From: Hyphococcus sp.
GTDB taxonomy: Bacteria; Pseudomonadota; Alphaproteobacteria; Caulobacterales; Parvularculaceae
Assembly (NCBI GenBank): GCA_021604585.1
Contig: BQJG01000003.1
Location: 36,312-100,311 of the forward strand
Length of the DNA stretch: 64,000 nt
Direction: 5' to 3'
Shown piece after piece: positions 37,543 to 44,745 of this stretch. A program made the position numbers and the translations under genes. Below the pieces are notes generated by a model. That model saw nothing but the letters and a program-made list of their open reading frames with translations, did not search any database and was not told the DNA's origin. Position 1 is the stretch's first letter, and every line of letters starts with the position of its first letter.

Positions 37543-38022
37543 ATGCGTGCGTATCGAACCAGGCTCGCTCTTTTCACCGTGTTTCTGGCGGTTTATACAC
37601 TGGTTGCAAATGAGCCCTATTTTGCGCGGCGCACGGAACTGTTTCCGTTCTTTAACTGGAGTCTGTTTAGCCACAGCACAACGGTTCGGACCAATACGAC
37701 ATTGGCGTTTACATCGCTGAATGGCGTAGCTTTTGACAAACCTGTTCTGGCCAATGCAATGATCGAAGAATTGCCATGGGTCCGCCGCAACATAGATTTC
37801 AAAAAAACAGTTTGGTCCTTTGGCGACGCGCTGATGAACAACAAAGACGCCGATGCGGCACGCTTGCGGGCGTTTTTGGAAGAACAGTATTTCGGTGCTG
37901 TCCGGTCAGCTGAGTATCAGCTTGTGTTGGTCGAGTATAATGCGCTGGACCGCTATCATGACCGTACAAAAGTGAAAATCTTAAAAAATTATGGAACCTA
38001 TCGCTATGCCGCTCAGCAATAG
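37543..38022 (+). CDS. Small membrane-anchored protein of unknown function
   Basis: A 159-residue protein with a single N-terminal span (LALFTVFLAVYTLVANEPYF) and a soluble remainder. The first part of that remainder is aromatic (ELFPFFNWSLFSHSTT), and the middle and C-terminus contain an amphipathic segment (RAFLEEQYFGAVRSAEYQLVLV). It overlaps the next gene by about 30 bases, so the two are translationally coupled. I do not recognise the family. The AT-rich codon use here and in the next gene differs from the surrounding genes and may indicate acquisition. Its partner is most likely the HTTM-like protein. Confidence 0.7.
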   Translation: MRAYRTRLALFTVFLAVYTLVANEPYFARRTELFPFFNWSLFSHSTTVRTNTTLAFTSLNGVAFDKPVLANAMIEELPWVRRNIDFKKTVWSFGDALMNNKDADAARLRAFLEEQYFGAVRSAEYQLVLVEYNALDRYHDRTKVKILKNYGTYRYAAQQ

Positions 38023-39007
38023 TTTGTTCGACAAGGTGCGTCCGCGCATCAGTAACCCGCAGCAAACATTAAGCGTGCTAACGCAAAGGCATCAGCTTGC
38101 CGCAAACGCACTGTCTACATACTACATGTTTTCTGTATATGTTTCGTATTCCCTGCTTGATCCCATTCATACAAACTCGTTGTCGGGCAAAGGGGTTTAT
38201 TTGTGGCCAGTCTCTTGGCTCGACTATTTCGATGGGAACAGCGCGCCGCAAATCATTTCGATCATTTGTTTCGTTGCGGCGCTTGTTTGCACGCTGGCTC
38301 CCGGCGCCAGGATTTGGCGGATTGTTTTTGCAGTTTCAGCGCTCATGACAGCAGCGCTGGCGAACAGTTATGGCGCAATCAATCATGGATATCACATCTG
38401 GGTGTGGTTGGCCGCGATTTTCGCCACAGCGCCGACGAACTTGTCTCAGCTTGCATCGCGGCGTGACAAGCTTGGTCTTCTCGCAACGATAACGGGCGCT
38501 CAGCTTTTTGTATTGCTGACATATTCTCTTGCGGGGCTGCATAAGTTCAAGGGCGGCATTGCAGCTATGTTGCAAGGCGATGCCGGGAACTTTTCACTCA
38601 CTGGCCCGGCTGCGCAGATTGCCGACCGTATTTTGCAAACAGAAACTGAACCCTTTGCTGCGGCTTTTGTTATCTCGCATACGGGTTTGTTCGCGCCGCT
38701 TTTCTGGGGGCTTATTTTTTGTCAGCTTCTTGCGCTGGTCGTTGTGTTTTTTCCTCGCCTGCACCGTAGCTTTGGCCTGGTTCTTATTGGATTTCACTTC
38801 GGTACATGGGCGCTGATGGAAATTTCCTTTCCGCTTCACGTAATTTGGCTGCTAATATTTTTTGTAATGTCGCCCTTCCGTCCTTTAGATAATTCGGACT
38901 CGCCGCTTGCGATCCTGCGCGACTTTTTCAGGTGGGGGCGAAACATTTTTGCAGCACCGCGACTCGGTATTGGGCAAAAGCAGGCAATACGACGACCCGC
39001 GGCATAG
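37991..39007 (+). CDS. HTTM-like multi-span membrane protein
   Basis: A 338-residue protein with about eight membrane spans. YSLAGLHKFKGGIAAMLQGD after the fifth span and IGFHFGTWALMEISFPLHV near the C-terminus resemble the HTTM domain of proteins related to vitamin K-dependent gamma-carboxylase. Full carboxylase residues cannot be confirmed by eye. HTTM proteins often occur with DCC-type thiol oxidoreductases, and one lies convergent 11 bases downstream. The ATG at 37991 lies inside the preceding gene; ATG 38006 (MPLSN) is an alternative. The function is unknown: gamma-carboxylation, quinone chemistry or lipid handling are all only possibilities. Confidence 0.6.
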   Translation: MEPIAMPLSNSLFDKVRPRISNPQQTLSVLTQRHQLAANALSTYYMFSVYVSYSLLDPIHTNSLSGKGVYLWPVSWLDYFDGNSAPQIISIICFVAALVCTLAPGARIWRIVFAVSALMTAALANSYGAINHGYHIWVWLAAIFATAPTNLSQLASRRDKLGLLATITGAQLFVLLTYSLAGLHKFKGGIAAMLQGDAGNFSLTGPAAQIADRILQTETEPFAAAFVISHTGLFAPLFWGLIFCQLLALVVVFFPRLHRSFGLVLIGFHFGTWALMEISFPLHVIWLLIFFVMSPFRPLDNSDSPLAILRDFFRWGRNIFAAPRLGIGQKQAIRRPAA

Positions 39008-39018
39008 CAATCACTGGC

Positions 39019-39432
39019 TTATATTTGTTTTCGCCCGAGAACGAACAGCGTCGCCTTGCGGATGACTTTAAAGACCGGATAAAAAAACTGAGCCCGCATT
39101 TTTCCGGATACAAAGAATGCAGTGGTGCGATTGAATATATCTGAACGTGTCGACAATAAGCTGAGATGAGTCATTGCTTCCGCCCCATAATAAATAACGT
39201 CATTATGGATAACGACCATGCCGTCATTGAGGTCATAACCGTCTTCGACGAGCTGCGCGGTAACGTCATTTTTCTCGCGCGCGCTGATCAGTCGAACATC
39301 TGCGAACTGATGGCGGAGCCGGCTTAGGCGAATGTATGATGCGCAGAAGGGGCATTCAGCATCGTAGATGACTGTCAATGGCCGCGCGCTTTGGGAAGGC
39401 GCTGGAATAGATTTGTCCTCTTGGACGGCCAT
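39019..39432 (-). CDS. DCC-family (DUF393) thiol-disulfide oxidoreductase
   Basis: A 137-residue protein of the DCC family: LTVIYDAECPFCASYIRLSR contains the D-x-x-C-x-x-C core in a thioredoxin-like fold. A helical remainder follows, with a hydrophobic stretch near the end (FFYPVFKVIRKATLFVLG). It probably exchanges thiols and disulfides at the membrane. Its stop is 11 bases from that of the HTTM-like gene. It starts about 100 bases after the cyclotransferase stop on the same strand, so it may be last in the minus-strand operon. The start MAVQEDKS was chosen since the longer frame overlaps the cyclotransferase. Confidence 0.82.
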   Translation of the reverse strand: MAVQEDKSIPAPSQSARPLTVIYDAECPFCASYIRLSRLRHQFADVRLISAREKNDVTAQLVEDGYDLNDGMVVIHNDVIYYGAEAMTHLSLLSTRSDIFNRTTAFFVSGKMRAQFFYPVFKVIRKATLFVLGRKQI

Positions 39433-39532
39433 TTGATTGTTCTTCTTGGCGGGGTTTACAGACAAGTTACACGCTGAAATTGGGCCTATAGCGTTAAAGC
39501 ATGGTAAAGCGCCGGCCAAAGAAAGGCCCCGG

Positions 39533-40309
39533 TTAGTTGACCAATTCAATGAGTTCAATCTTGAACAGCTTCGGCCAGTTCTTGCCGGTGACGTAGAGAA
39601 TATTTTTCTCACCATTCCATGCGACGCCATTCAACACATCTGTCTCGCCGGGGGTCATATCTTCATCGGCAAGGAGCCCGCGCAAATCGATGACGCCGGT
39701 TACGGCGCCGCTGGACGGATCAATGCGCACGACGGCGTTTGTACGCCAGACGTTGGCGTAGATTTCGCCGTCTATCCATTCCAGCTCGTTGAGTTGGGGC
39801 AGCGGCTTTCCGCGCAAAGTGACTTCAAGGCGGCGCGATTCCGCAAAATCCAGCGCGCTCAAAAAGCGTAATTGCGCGGTGCCGTCGCTCATCACCAGCG
39901 CTTCACCATTATAAGTGAGGCCCCAACCTTCGCCCTCATAGGCGTGCCGGTTTTTCAAGGTGAATTCTTCAGCGTCAAACTGAAAGGCGGTCCCCTCACG
40001 CCAGCTCAAGACAAAAATGTCGCCGTCAACAATCGCAGCGCCTTCGCCGAAATGTGACTGCGGCAGCGCGGTTTTTTGCAACACTGCGCCGGTCGTCAGG
40101 TCAACCTTGCGCAAAGAAGACTGGCCATACTGTCCCGTCGATTCATAAAGGTCGCCTTCTTCAAAAAACAAGCCTTGCGTAAACGCGTCACGCGCATGGG
40201 GGTAGGTTTCTAAGATCCGGTAGCCATAATAAATCGGCTCGACGGGCTCGGCGTCCGCCGACGCACAGGCGGTGAAAACAAACGCAGCACTGAACGCCAG
40301 AAATTTCAC
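39533..40309 (-). CDS. Glutaminyl-peptide cyclotransferase (bacterial beta-propeller type)
   Basis: A 258-residue exported protein. The signal ends in FVFTACASA, which could be a lipobox. The domain is the five-bladed propeller of the glutamine cyclotransferase family: PHARDAFTQGLFFEEGDLYE, SHFGEGAAIVDGDIFVLSW, EGWGLTYNGEALVMSDG, LNELEWIDGEIYANVW and LNGVAWNGEKNILYVTGK are all conserved blocks. It turns N-terminal glutamine of proteins into pyroglutamate in the periplasm. Its GTG start overlaps the stop of the GNAT-like ceramide synthase candidate (GTGA), implying coupled translation. That partnership is unexpected and unexplained. Confidence 0.9.
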   Translation of the reverse strand: MKFLAFSAAFVFTACASADAEPVEPIYYGYRILETYPHARDAFTQGLFFEEGDLYESTGQYGQSSLRKVDLTTGAVLQKTALPQSHFGEGAAIVDGDIFVLSWREGTAFQFDAEEFTLKNRHAYEGEGWGLTYNGEALVMSDGTAQLRFLSALDFAESRRLEVTLRGKPLPQLNELEWIDGEIYANVWRTNAVVRIDPSSGAVTGVIDLRGLLADEDMTPGETDVLNGVAWNGEKNILYVTGKNWPKLFKIELIELVN

Positions 40310-41457
40310 AGGGTCTTCTCATAGATGCGGTAAGTCTTATAAATTTCTCCGCCCAGATCGAGCAGCATGGCGAGCATCGATTCATTGCTCTCCAATATCC
40401 AGGAGAGTTCGGAATCGATGACGCCGCGCGACGTGTTGGCGTCCTGAGAGAGCTGAATCATTTTATAGGCGAGCGCTGTGCCGACTGGTCTGCGGTGCAG
40501 TTTTCGCACGACGCCCATAAGCGGCATGCGCGCGCGTGGCACCGGATTAAATTTCAACCGCCAGATCAGTTTTATCCAGTTGAAAGGCAATAATTTGCCG
40601 CCAAAGTCGCGGGTTACATAATTCACGTCCGGCAAAACAAGACTGAAGGCTGCAGGCTCCCCATCATAATCGCAAAAGACGACATTATGCGGCTCAATGA
40701 TGGGCCGCAATTCCTTCGCCATATGTTCGATTTGATCGTCCGTAAGGGGAATAAATCCCCAATTATCATACCAGGCGTCATTGAAGATAGAAACGAGGGT
40801 TCGAATTTCCTGATCAAATCGCTTCATATCGATATTGCGAAACGACACTTTCGAACTGCTCAGCGCTTTATCGATGAAGCGCTGGCGTTTTTCCGGCATG
40901 AGTTGCTCGCGCGGAATATACCGCAGCGCATGCATGTCCATGGCTTTGGCAAAGCCCTGCGCCTCGATCAGGCCCGCATAATAGGGCCGGCCATGCGGCA
41001 TCATCACATAGGGCGGCGTGTTGAATCCCTTGATCAGCAAACCCGTCTCTTCGTTGACGGAGTTATTGAAAGGGCCGGCCATTTTTTCCATGCCCTGTTC
41101 TTTGAGCCATTGGGCGGCGGCGTCCAGCAGCGCTTGTGCGACCGCCTGGTCTTCAACCGATTCAAAAAAACCAAAATGCCCGGCGCCATCCTTGTGGCGG
41201 TCGAGATGGGCTTGATTGACGAGCGCCGAAATGCGCCCTGCGGGCGCGCCGTTTTTGTAAGCGACCCAGAGCTTTCTCGGATTGCCTTTTAGCGTTGGGT
41301 TTTTTTCAGCATTCAGCCGGTCGGTCAGCTCAAATTCAAGCGGCGCTACATAATGCGGATCGTCAGCATAAATGGCGTTTGCGAGACGGATAAATGTTTT
41401 CAGATCAGCCGGCGTTTCGACCGGTCTGATTTCTATTGTGGAGGCTTTATCGAGCAT
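40306..41457 (-). CDS. GNAT-fold N-acyltransferase, candidate bacterial ceramide synthase
   Basis: A 383-residue protein with a GNAT-type core: EIRPVETPADLKTFIRLANA, DDPHYVAPLEFEL, LWVAYKNGAPAGRISALVN, and GHFGFFESVEDQAVAQALLD. An extended C-terminal half follows (YDNWGFIPLTDDQIEHMAKEL, AFSLVLPDVNYV). This long GNAT form fits the bacterial ceramide synthase (bCerS) of Caulobacter, which N-acylates the sphingoid intermediate. The identification leans on the serine palmitoyltransferase block ~830 bases upstream on the same strand. Many similar proteins are annotated only as N-acetyltransferase. It is coupled to the downstream cyclotransferase and starts 74 bases after the DUF2141 stop. Confidence 0.75.
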   Translation of the reverse strand: MLDKASTIEIRPVETPADLKTFIRLANAIYADDPHYVAPLEFELTDRLNAEKNPTLKGNPRKLWVAYKNGAPAGRISALVNQAHLDRHKDGAGHFGFFESVEDQAVAQALLDAAAQWLKEQGMEKMAGPFNNSVNEETGLLIKGFNTPPYVMMPHGRPYYAGLIEAQGFAKAMDMHALRYIPREQLMPEKRQRFIDKALSSSKVSFRNIDMKRFDQEIRTLVSIFNDAWYDNWGFIPLTDDQIEHMAKELRPIIEPHNVVFCDYDGEPAAFSLVLPDVNYVTRDFGGKLLPFNWIKLIWRLKFNPVPRARMPLMGVVRKLHRRPVGTALAYKMIQLSQDANTSRGVIDSELSWILESNESMLAMLLDLGGEIYKTYRIYEKTL

Positions 41458-41531
41458 GAGCTTTGATCCTGGCGCAGCGGCGCGTGCGTCTCGATAGCTT
41501 AGCGCAGCTGTGCCCTCAGTAAAATGGCGCG

Positions 41532-42026
41532 TTAATTCAGCTTGATGTGAACATGCGCGCCGCCCTCTGCGGTCACGTCAAAAAGGGCTTTCTCGACAGG
41601 TGGCGGTGCGAGGCGGACTTTGGGGTTGTTTGAGAGGCCCCATGGTTCAGCCGGAAGCCCGAAGGCGTTCTTGTCAAACTTCTGATTGGCGTTTTCATCA
41701 TGATAGGCGGACATGGCGAAAAATCCGCTTTCCGGCGCATCGACGCAAAATTTTGTAACCGGCGATTTTGCGGCGAAACGGACTTGCATAATTCGCCCGC
41801 TGCCATGCAGGAATTTTTCGTCATCATTGGGAAAGAGATCGACCGTCATCAGGCCGACGCTTTTCTTCACGCCGCTGATCACGATGCGAATTTCATTCTT
41901 GGCTCCCGTGCAGCTTACATGTTCGAAATTGTAGGCTTCAGCGGCTAGGTTATCATCATCGGCAAGAGCCGAATTGGAAACAATAGCGGCGCCGGCGAAC
42001 AATACGGCGACAATCCTTACACGCAT
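41532..42026 (-). CDS. DUF2141 secreted protein
   Basis: A 164-residue protein with a signal peptide (MRVRIVAVLFAGAAIVSNSALA). The mature domain matches DUF2141: VGLMTVDLFPNDDEKFL, FFAMSAYHDENANQKFDKN and GLPAEPWGLSNNP, a family with a conserved D-x-N-x-x-x-x-x-D calcium-like loop. It is periplasmic or exported. AAGGAG precedes the ATG at good spacing. It lies between the serine palmitoyltransferase gene (260 bases upstream) and the GNAT-like ceramide synthase candidate, all on minus. No role in sphingolipid synthesis is known to me; it could bind or carry the lipid in the periplasm (speculation). Confidence 0.82.
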   Translation of the reverse strand: MRVRIVAVLFAGAAIVSNSALADDDNLAAEAYNFEHVSCTGAKNEIRIVISGVKKSVGLMTVDLFPNDDEKFLHGSGRIMQVRFAAKSPVTKFCVDAPESGFFAMSAYHDENANQKFDKNAFGLPAEPWGLSNNPKVRLAPPPVEKALFDVTAEGGAHVHIKLN

Positions 42027-42286
42027 CACAACCCACTCCTTAACTTCTACTGCCCCAACGCTTGCGAACAAACATTCGTTCTAAGCGTTCCCCTTGCCCG
42101 TCTGAGGGCGAAAATGTGGCGGCGTAAGAGTTTAACGCGAATGTGACCGCCGCAGATCAATCCGCTTCTTCACCAGGTTTTTGCGACAGCGCCGTACGGC
42201 TGCGCGCACAAATATTCGCCCCACACAGAGACGCCAGCAATTTCCGGGCCGCGCGAGGCGGCGGCCATCCTGCCCCCGCCCTCGAA

Positions 42287-43498
42287 TCAGCTGTCAGCCG
42301 AGACTTTGGCGGACGGAAACGCCTCGGCGAGGGCGCTATAGGCAGCGATAAGCCGGTCGATATCATCTGCGGTGTGGGCGGACGAAACCGCGAGCCGCAA
42401 AAGCGATTCCTTGCCCGGGGTGCCCGGCGGGATTGCCATATTAACGTATACGCCATGGTCCAAAAGCAGGCTCCAGGCGCCAAAAGCGTCTTCCCGGGTG
42501 GGCAGCAACACTGAGATCACGGGCGCTGGCGCCGCCGCGAGGCGAAGGCCGAATTGTGTGAAAGCGGCGTGCAGGCGATTAGCGGTGTTCCAGAGCTGGC
42601 CCCGAATTGCCGGGTTTTCTTTGATGTTGGCGAGCGCCGCGCCGGCCGAAGCAATAGTCGCCGGAGACGGTGACGCGGTGAACCGGTATGGGTTTGACGA
42701 AATGCGGATATATTCCGCCTCCGGATGATTCGATGCGAGAAAGCCGCCGATCGAGGCGAGCGCCTTTGAAAAGGTGCCCGTATAAAAATCAACTTGATCC
42801 ATGACGCCGTCGGCTTCGGAAACGCCTTTGCCCGTCTCGCCGTAAATGCCGAATGAGTGCGCCTCATCGACAAGAAGCATGGCGCCGTGCTTGTGGGCGA
42901 CCTCGACAAACTCCTTCACCGGAGCGATATCGCCATACATCGAATACATGCCCTCGATGCAGACCAGCTTGCCGTTATATTTCGGGTCAAGGCGCGACAG
43001 GCGCTTATCGAGGCTTTCAGGATCATTGTGCCGGAAGCGGATCGTCTCCGCGCCGGACAACTGGCAGCCGTCATAGATGCAGGCGTGACAGTCCGCATCA
43101 ATGAGGACAACATCTTCGGCTCTATCTACGAGACCGGCGATGCCCCCAAGGTTGGCGGCGTATCCCGTCGAGAAGACCAGGCAGTGCTTCATCCCCAGAT
43201 AGTCGGCGAGCTCCGTTTCAAGTTTCTTGTGACCGGCGAAAGTGCCGTTGGCGACGCGCGATCCCGTCGTGCCGGTGCCCTCGCGCTCAAGTGACTCCTT
43301 GGCCGCGTCGATGGCGCGCTTTTCAAAAGTCTGACCAAGATAATTGTGCGTGCCGGCGAGCACGGTTTCACGGCCTTTGATCTTTGCGCGCGTCGGCCCC
43401 AGCACCTCCTCCATCACCACGTTGAATGGATTCTTTCCGGTCGCTGAAAGCTGGTCGTAAAGCGCCGCGTTTTTTTCGAATTTATCAAACAGGCTCAT
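42287..43498 (-). CDS. spt: Serine palmitoyltransferase (alpha-oxoamine synthase)
   Basis: A 403-residue PLP enzyme condensing L-serine with a fatty acyl thioester to 3-ketosphinganine, the first step of sphingolipid synthesis. Conserved residues are visible: His138 in DADCHACIYDG (stacks on PLP), Asp211 and His214 in LLVDEAHSFG, and the Schiff-base Lys245 in GTFSKALASIGGF. The related KBL and BioF enzymes share these. The DADCHACIYDG wording and the adjacent acyl carrier protein favour SPT. It begins 3 bases after the acyl carrier protein stop, so the acyl donor is probably acyl-ACP. The order with its upstream genes equals that of the Caulobacter ceramide locus. Confidence 0.92.
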   Translation of the reverse strand: MSLFDKFEKNAALYDQLSATGKNPFNVVMEEVLGPTRAKIKGRETVLAGTHNYLGQTFEKRAIDAAKESLEREGTGTTGSRVANGTFAGHKKLETELADYLGMKHCLVFSTGYAANLGGIAGLVDRAEDVVLIDADCHACIYDGCQLSGAETIRFRHNDPESLDKRLSRLDPKYNGKLVCIEGMYSMYGDIAPVKEFVEVAHKHGAMLLVDEAHSFGIYGETGKGVSEADGVMDQVDFYTGTFSKALASIGGFLASNHPEAEYIRISSNPYRFTASPSPATIASAGAALANIKENPAIRGQLWNTANRLHAAFTQFGLRLAAAPAPVISVLLPTREDAFGAWSLLLDHGVYVNMAIPPGTPGKESLLRLAVSSAHTADDIDRLIAAYSALAEAFPSAKVSADS

Positions 43499-43501
43499 GG
43501 G

Positions 43502-43765
43502 TCAGGACTGCGCTTTCTTGATCGCGTGAATGGCGTCAACGAGTTCGCCAATGGTCTTGATTTCCGAGATCGTGTTGACCGGAATTGAGATGTCGTAATT
43601 GTCCTCAATGTCCATCACGACGTCGAGCAGGGAAACCGAGTCAATCTCAAGATCGGCGATGATGTCGATATCACGCGTCAGCTTTACGCCCTTTTCATTG
43701 AGCGGTTCGAGCAGCGCGACGATCTTGTGGAATACGAGATCGTCGTCTTCCTGAATGCCAGACAT
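43502..43765 (-). CDS. acpR: Dedicated acyl carrier protein for sphingolipid synthesis
   Basis: An 87-residue acidic protein with the phosphopantetheine attachment site at Ser43 in LEIDSVSLLDVVMDIED, matching the D-S-x-x-x-x-x helix II of acyl carrier proteins. It would carry the fatty acyl group to serine palmitoyltransferase, whose gene starts 3 bases downstream. The ribosome site AAGGAGACAAGACT is strong and fixes this start; the upstream extension in frame overlaps the reductase gene and is rejected. The symbol follows the Caulobacter ceramide-locus usage and is an assignment by synteny. Confidence 0.9.
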   Translation of the reverse strand: MSGIQEDDDLVFHKIVALLEPLNEKGVKLTRDIDIIADLEIDSVSLLDVVMDIEDNYDISIPVNTISEIKTIGELVDAIHAIKKAQS

Positions 43766-43809
43766 AGTCTTGTCTCCTTGATCGCAGCACATTCGCGCCG
43801 CGCGATCGA

Positions 43810-44736
43810 TTAAAGCAAACCGTGTTCTTGATACCAACAGACGGTTTTTGCAAATCCTTCCTGTAATGGCGTTTTTGGCCGCCACAGACAGGCGTCGCTG
43901 AGCAGATTGTCGCGCGCCACCCAATCGGCGTGAAAGAACTCGTTTATTTGGCCTTCTCGTACGCTGGGCGCGCGATTGAGAGCGCCCTCAACGGCCCGGA
44001 CGGCGCCATGATAGATGGCGATCACGGGCCGTGGAATAGCCAGCATGCGAGGTTTGCGGCCAAGAGTTTCGCCGAGCGTCGCGCCAATATCTCGCCAGGC
44101 GTGGCCGTCGCTGCATTCATCGCCAACTTCGTAAACTGCGCCAGCGGGCGCGTTGGCGCCTGCCAGCAACGCGGCCGCGGCGTCTTCGACGTAAAGGATC
44201 GACGCGCGGGCTGGCGGATCTGTTCTGGGCGCTAATGCGAAGCCGGATTTCACCAGTTTGAAAAAGGGCAGGGTGACCATATCACGCGGCCCATAAATCG
44301 CCGGCAGGCGAAGCGCGCGCCAATCTCCAAGCGCCACCGCCGCTTCGCTGTCGAACTTGCTGCGGGCATAAGGCGACACATCTGGACGCCGCGCCGACAT
44401 GGATGATGCGTGGACAAGCTTTGCGCCCGCCTTCGCCGCCGCCGCGCTGGCGGTGCGCGCGCCTTCGACATTGACGCGTTCGTAGTCACCAGCCCGGCGC
44501 GCATGAGTGAGCCCGGCCAGGTGGAAAAACACATCCGCGCCGCGCGCGAGATCATCCAGCGCGTCCATGTCTTCGAGCGCGCCAACAACAACGCGTACTT
44601 TGTCTGCATGCGGAAGACGCGCCCGATCACGCGCCAGGGCGGATACAGTCCATCCATTTTGAAGGAGCAGATCGATCAGTGCGGCGCCGACAAAGCCTGT
44701 GCCGCCGGTGACCGCGGCTATTGGTGCGGCGGTCAT
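43810..44736 (-). CDS. cerR: NAD(P)-dependent epimerase-fold ceramide reductase
   Basis: A 308-residue extended SDR. The cofactor loop is VTGGTGFVGAALIDLL. The catalytic Tyr123 and Lys127 are in SPYARSKF, with Ser in HASSMSARRP. LRLPAIYGPRDMVTLPFFKL and GAVYEVGDECSDGHAW follow the NAD-dependent epimerase pattern. By position between the acyl-ACP synthetase (9 bases upstream) and the acyl carrier protein (44 bases downstream), it corresponds to the Caulobacter ceramide reductase that reduces the 3-keto group after N-acylation. That exact activity is inferred from context, not from residues. Confidence 0.82.
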   Translation of the reverse strand: MTAAPIAAVTGGTGFVGAALIDLLLQNGWTVSALARDRARLPHADKVRVVVGALEDMDALDDLARGADVFFHLAGLTHARRAGDYERVNVEGARTASAAAAKAGAKLVHASSMSARRPDVSPYARSKFDSEAAVALGDWRALRLPAIYGPRDMVTLPFFKLVKSGFALAPRTDPPARASILYVEDAAAALLAGANAPAGAVYEVGDECSDGHAWRDIGATLGETLGRKPRMLAIPRPVIAIYHGAVRAVEGALNRAPSVREGQINEFFHADWVARDNLLSDACLWRPKTPLQEGFAKTVCWYQEHGLL

Positions 44737-44745
44737 AATGACGTC

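Noticed and set aside
42157..42483. 108-codon minus-strand frame overlapping the end of spt
   Set aside because: Most of it is out of frame with spt, and it has no ribosome site; only its last ~40 codons lie outside spt.
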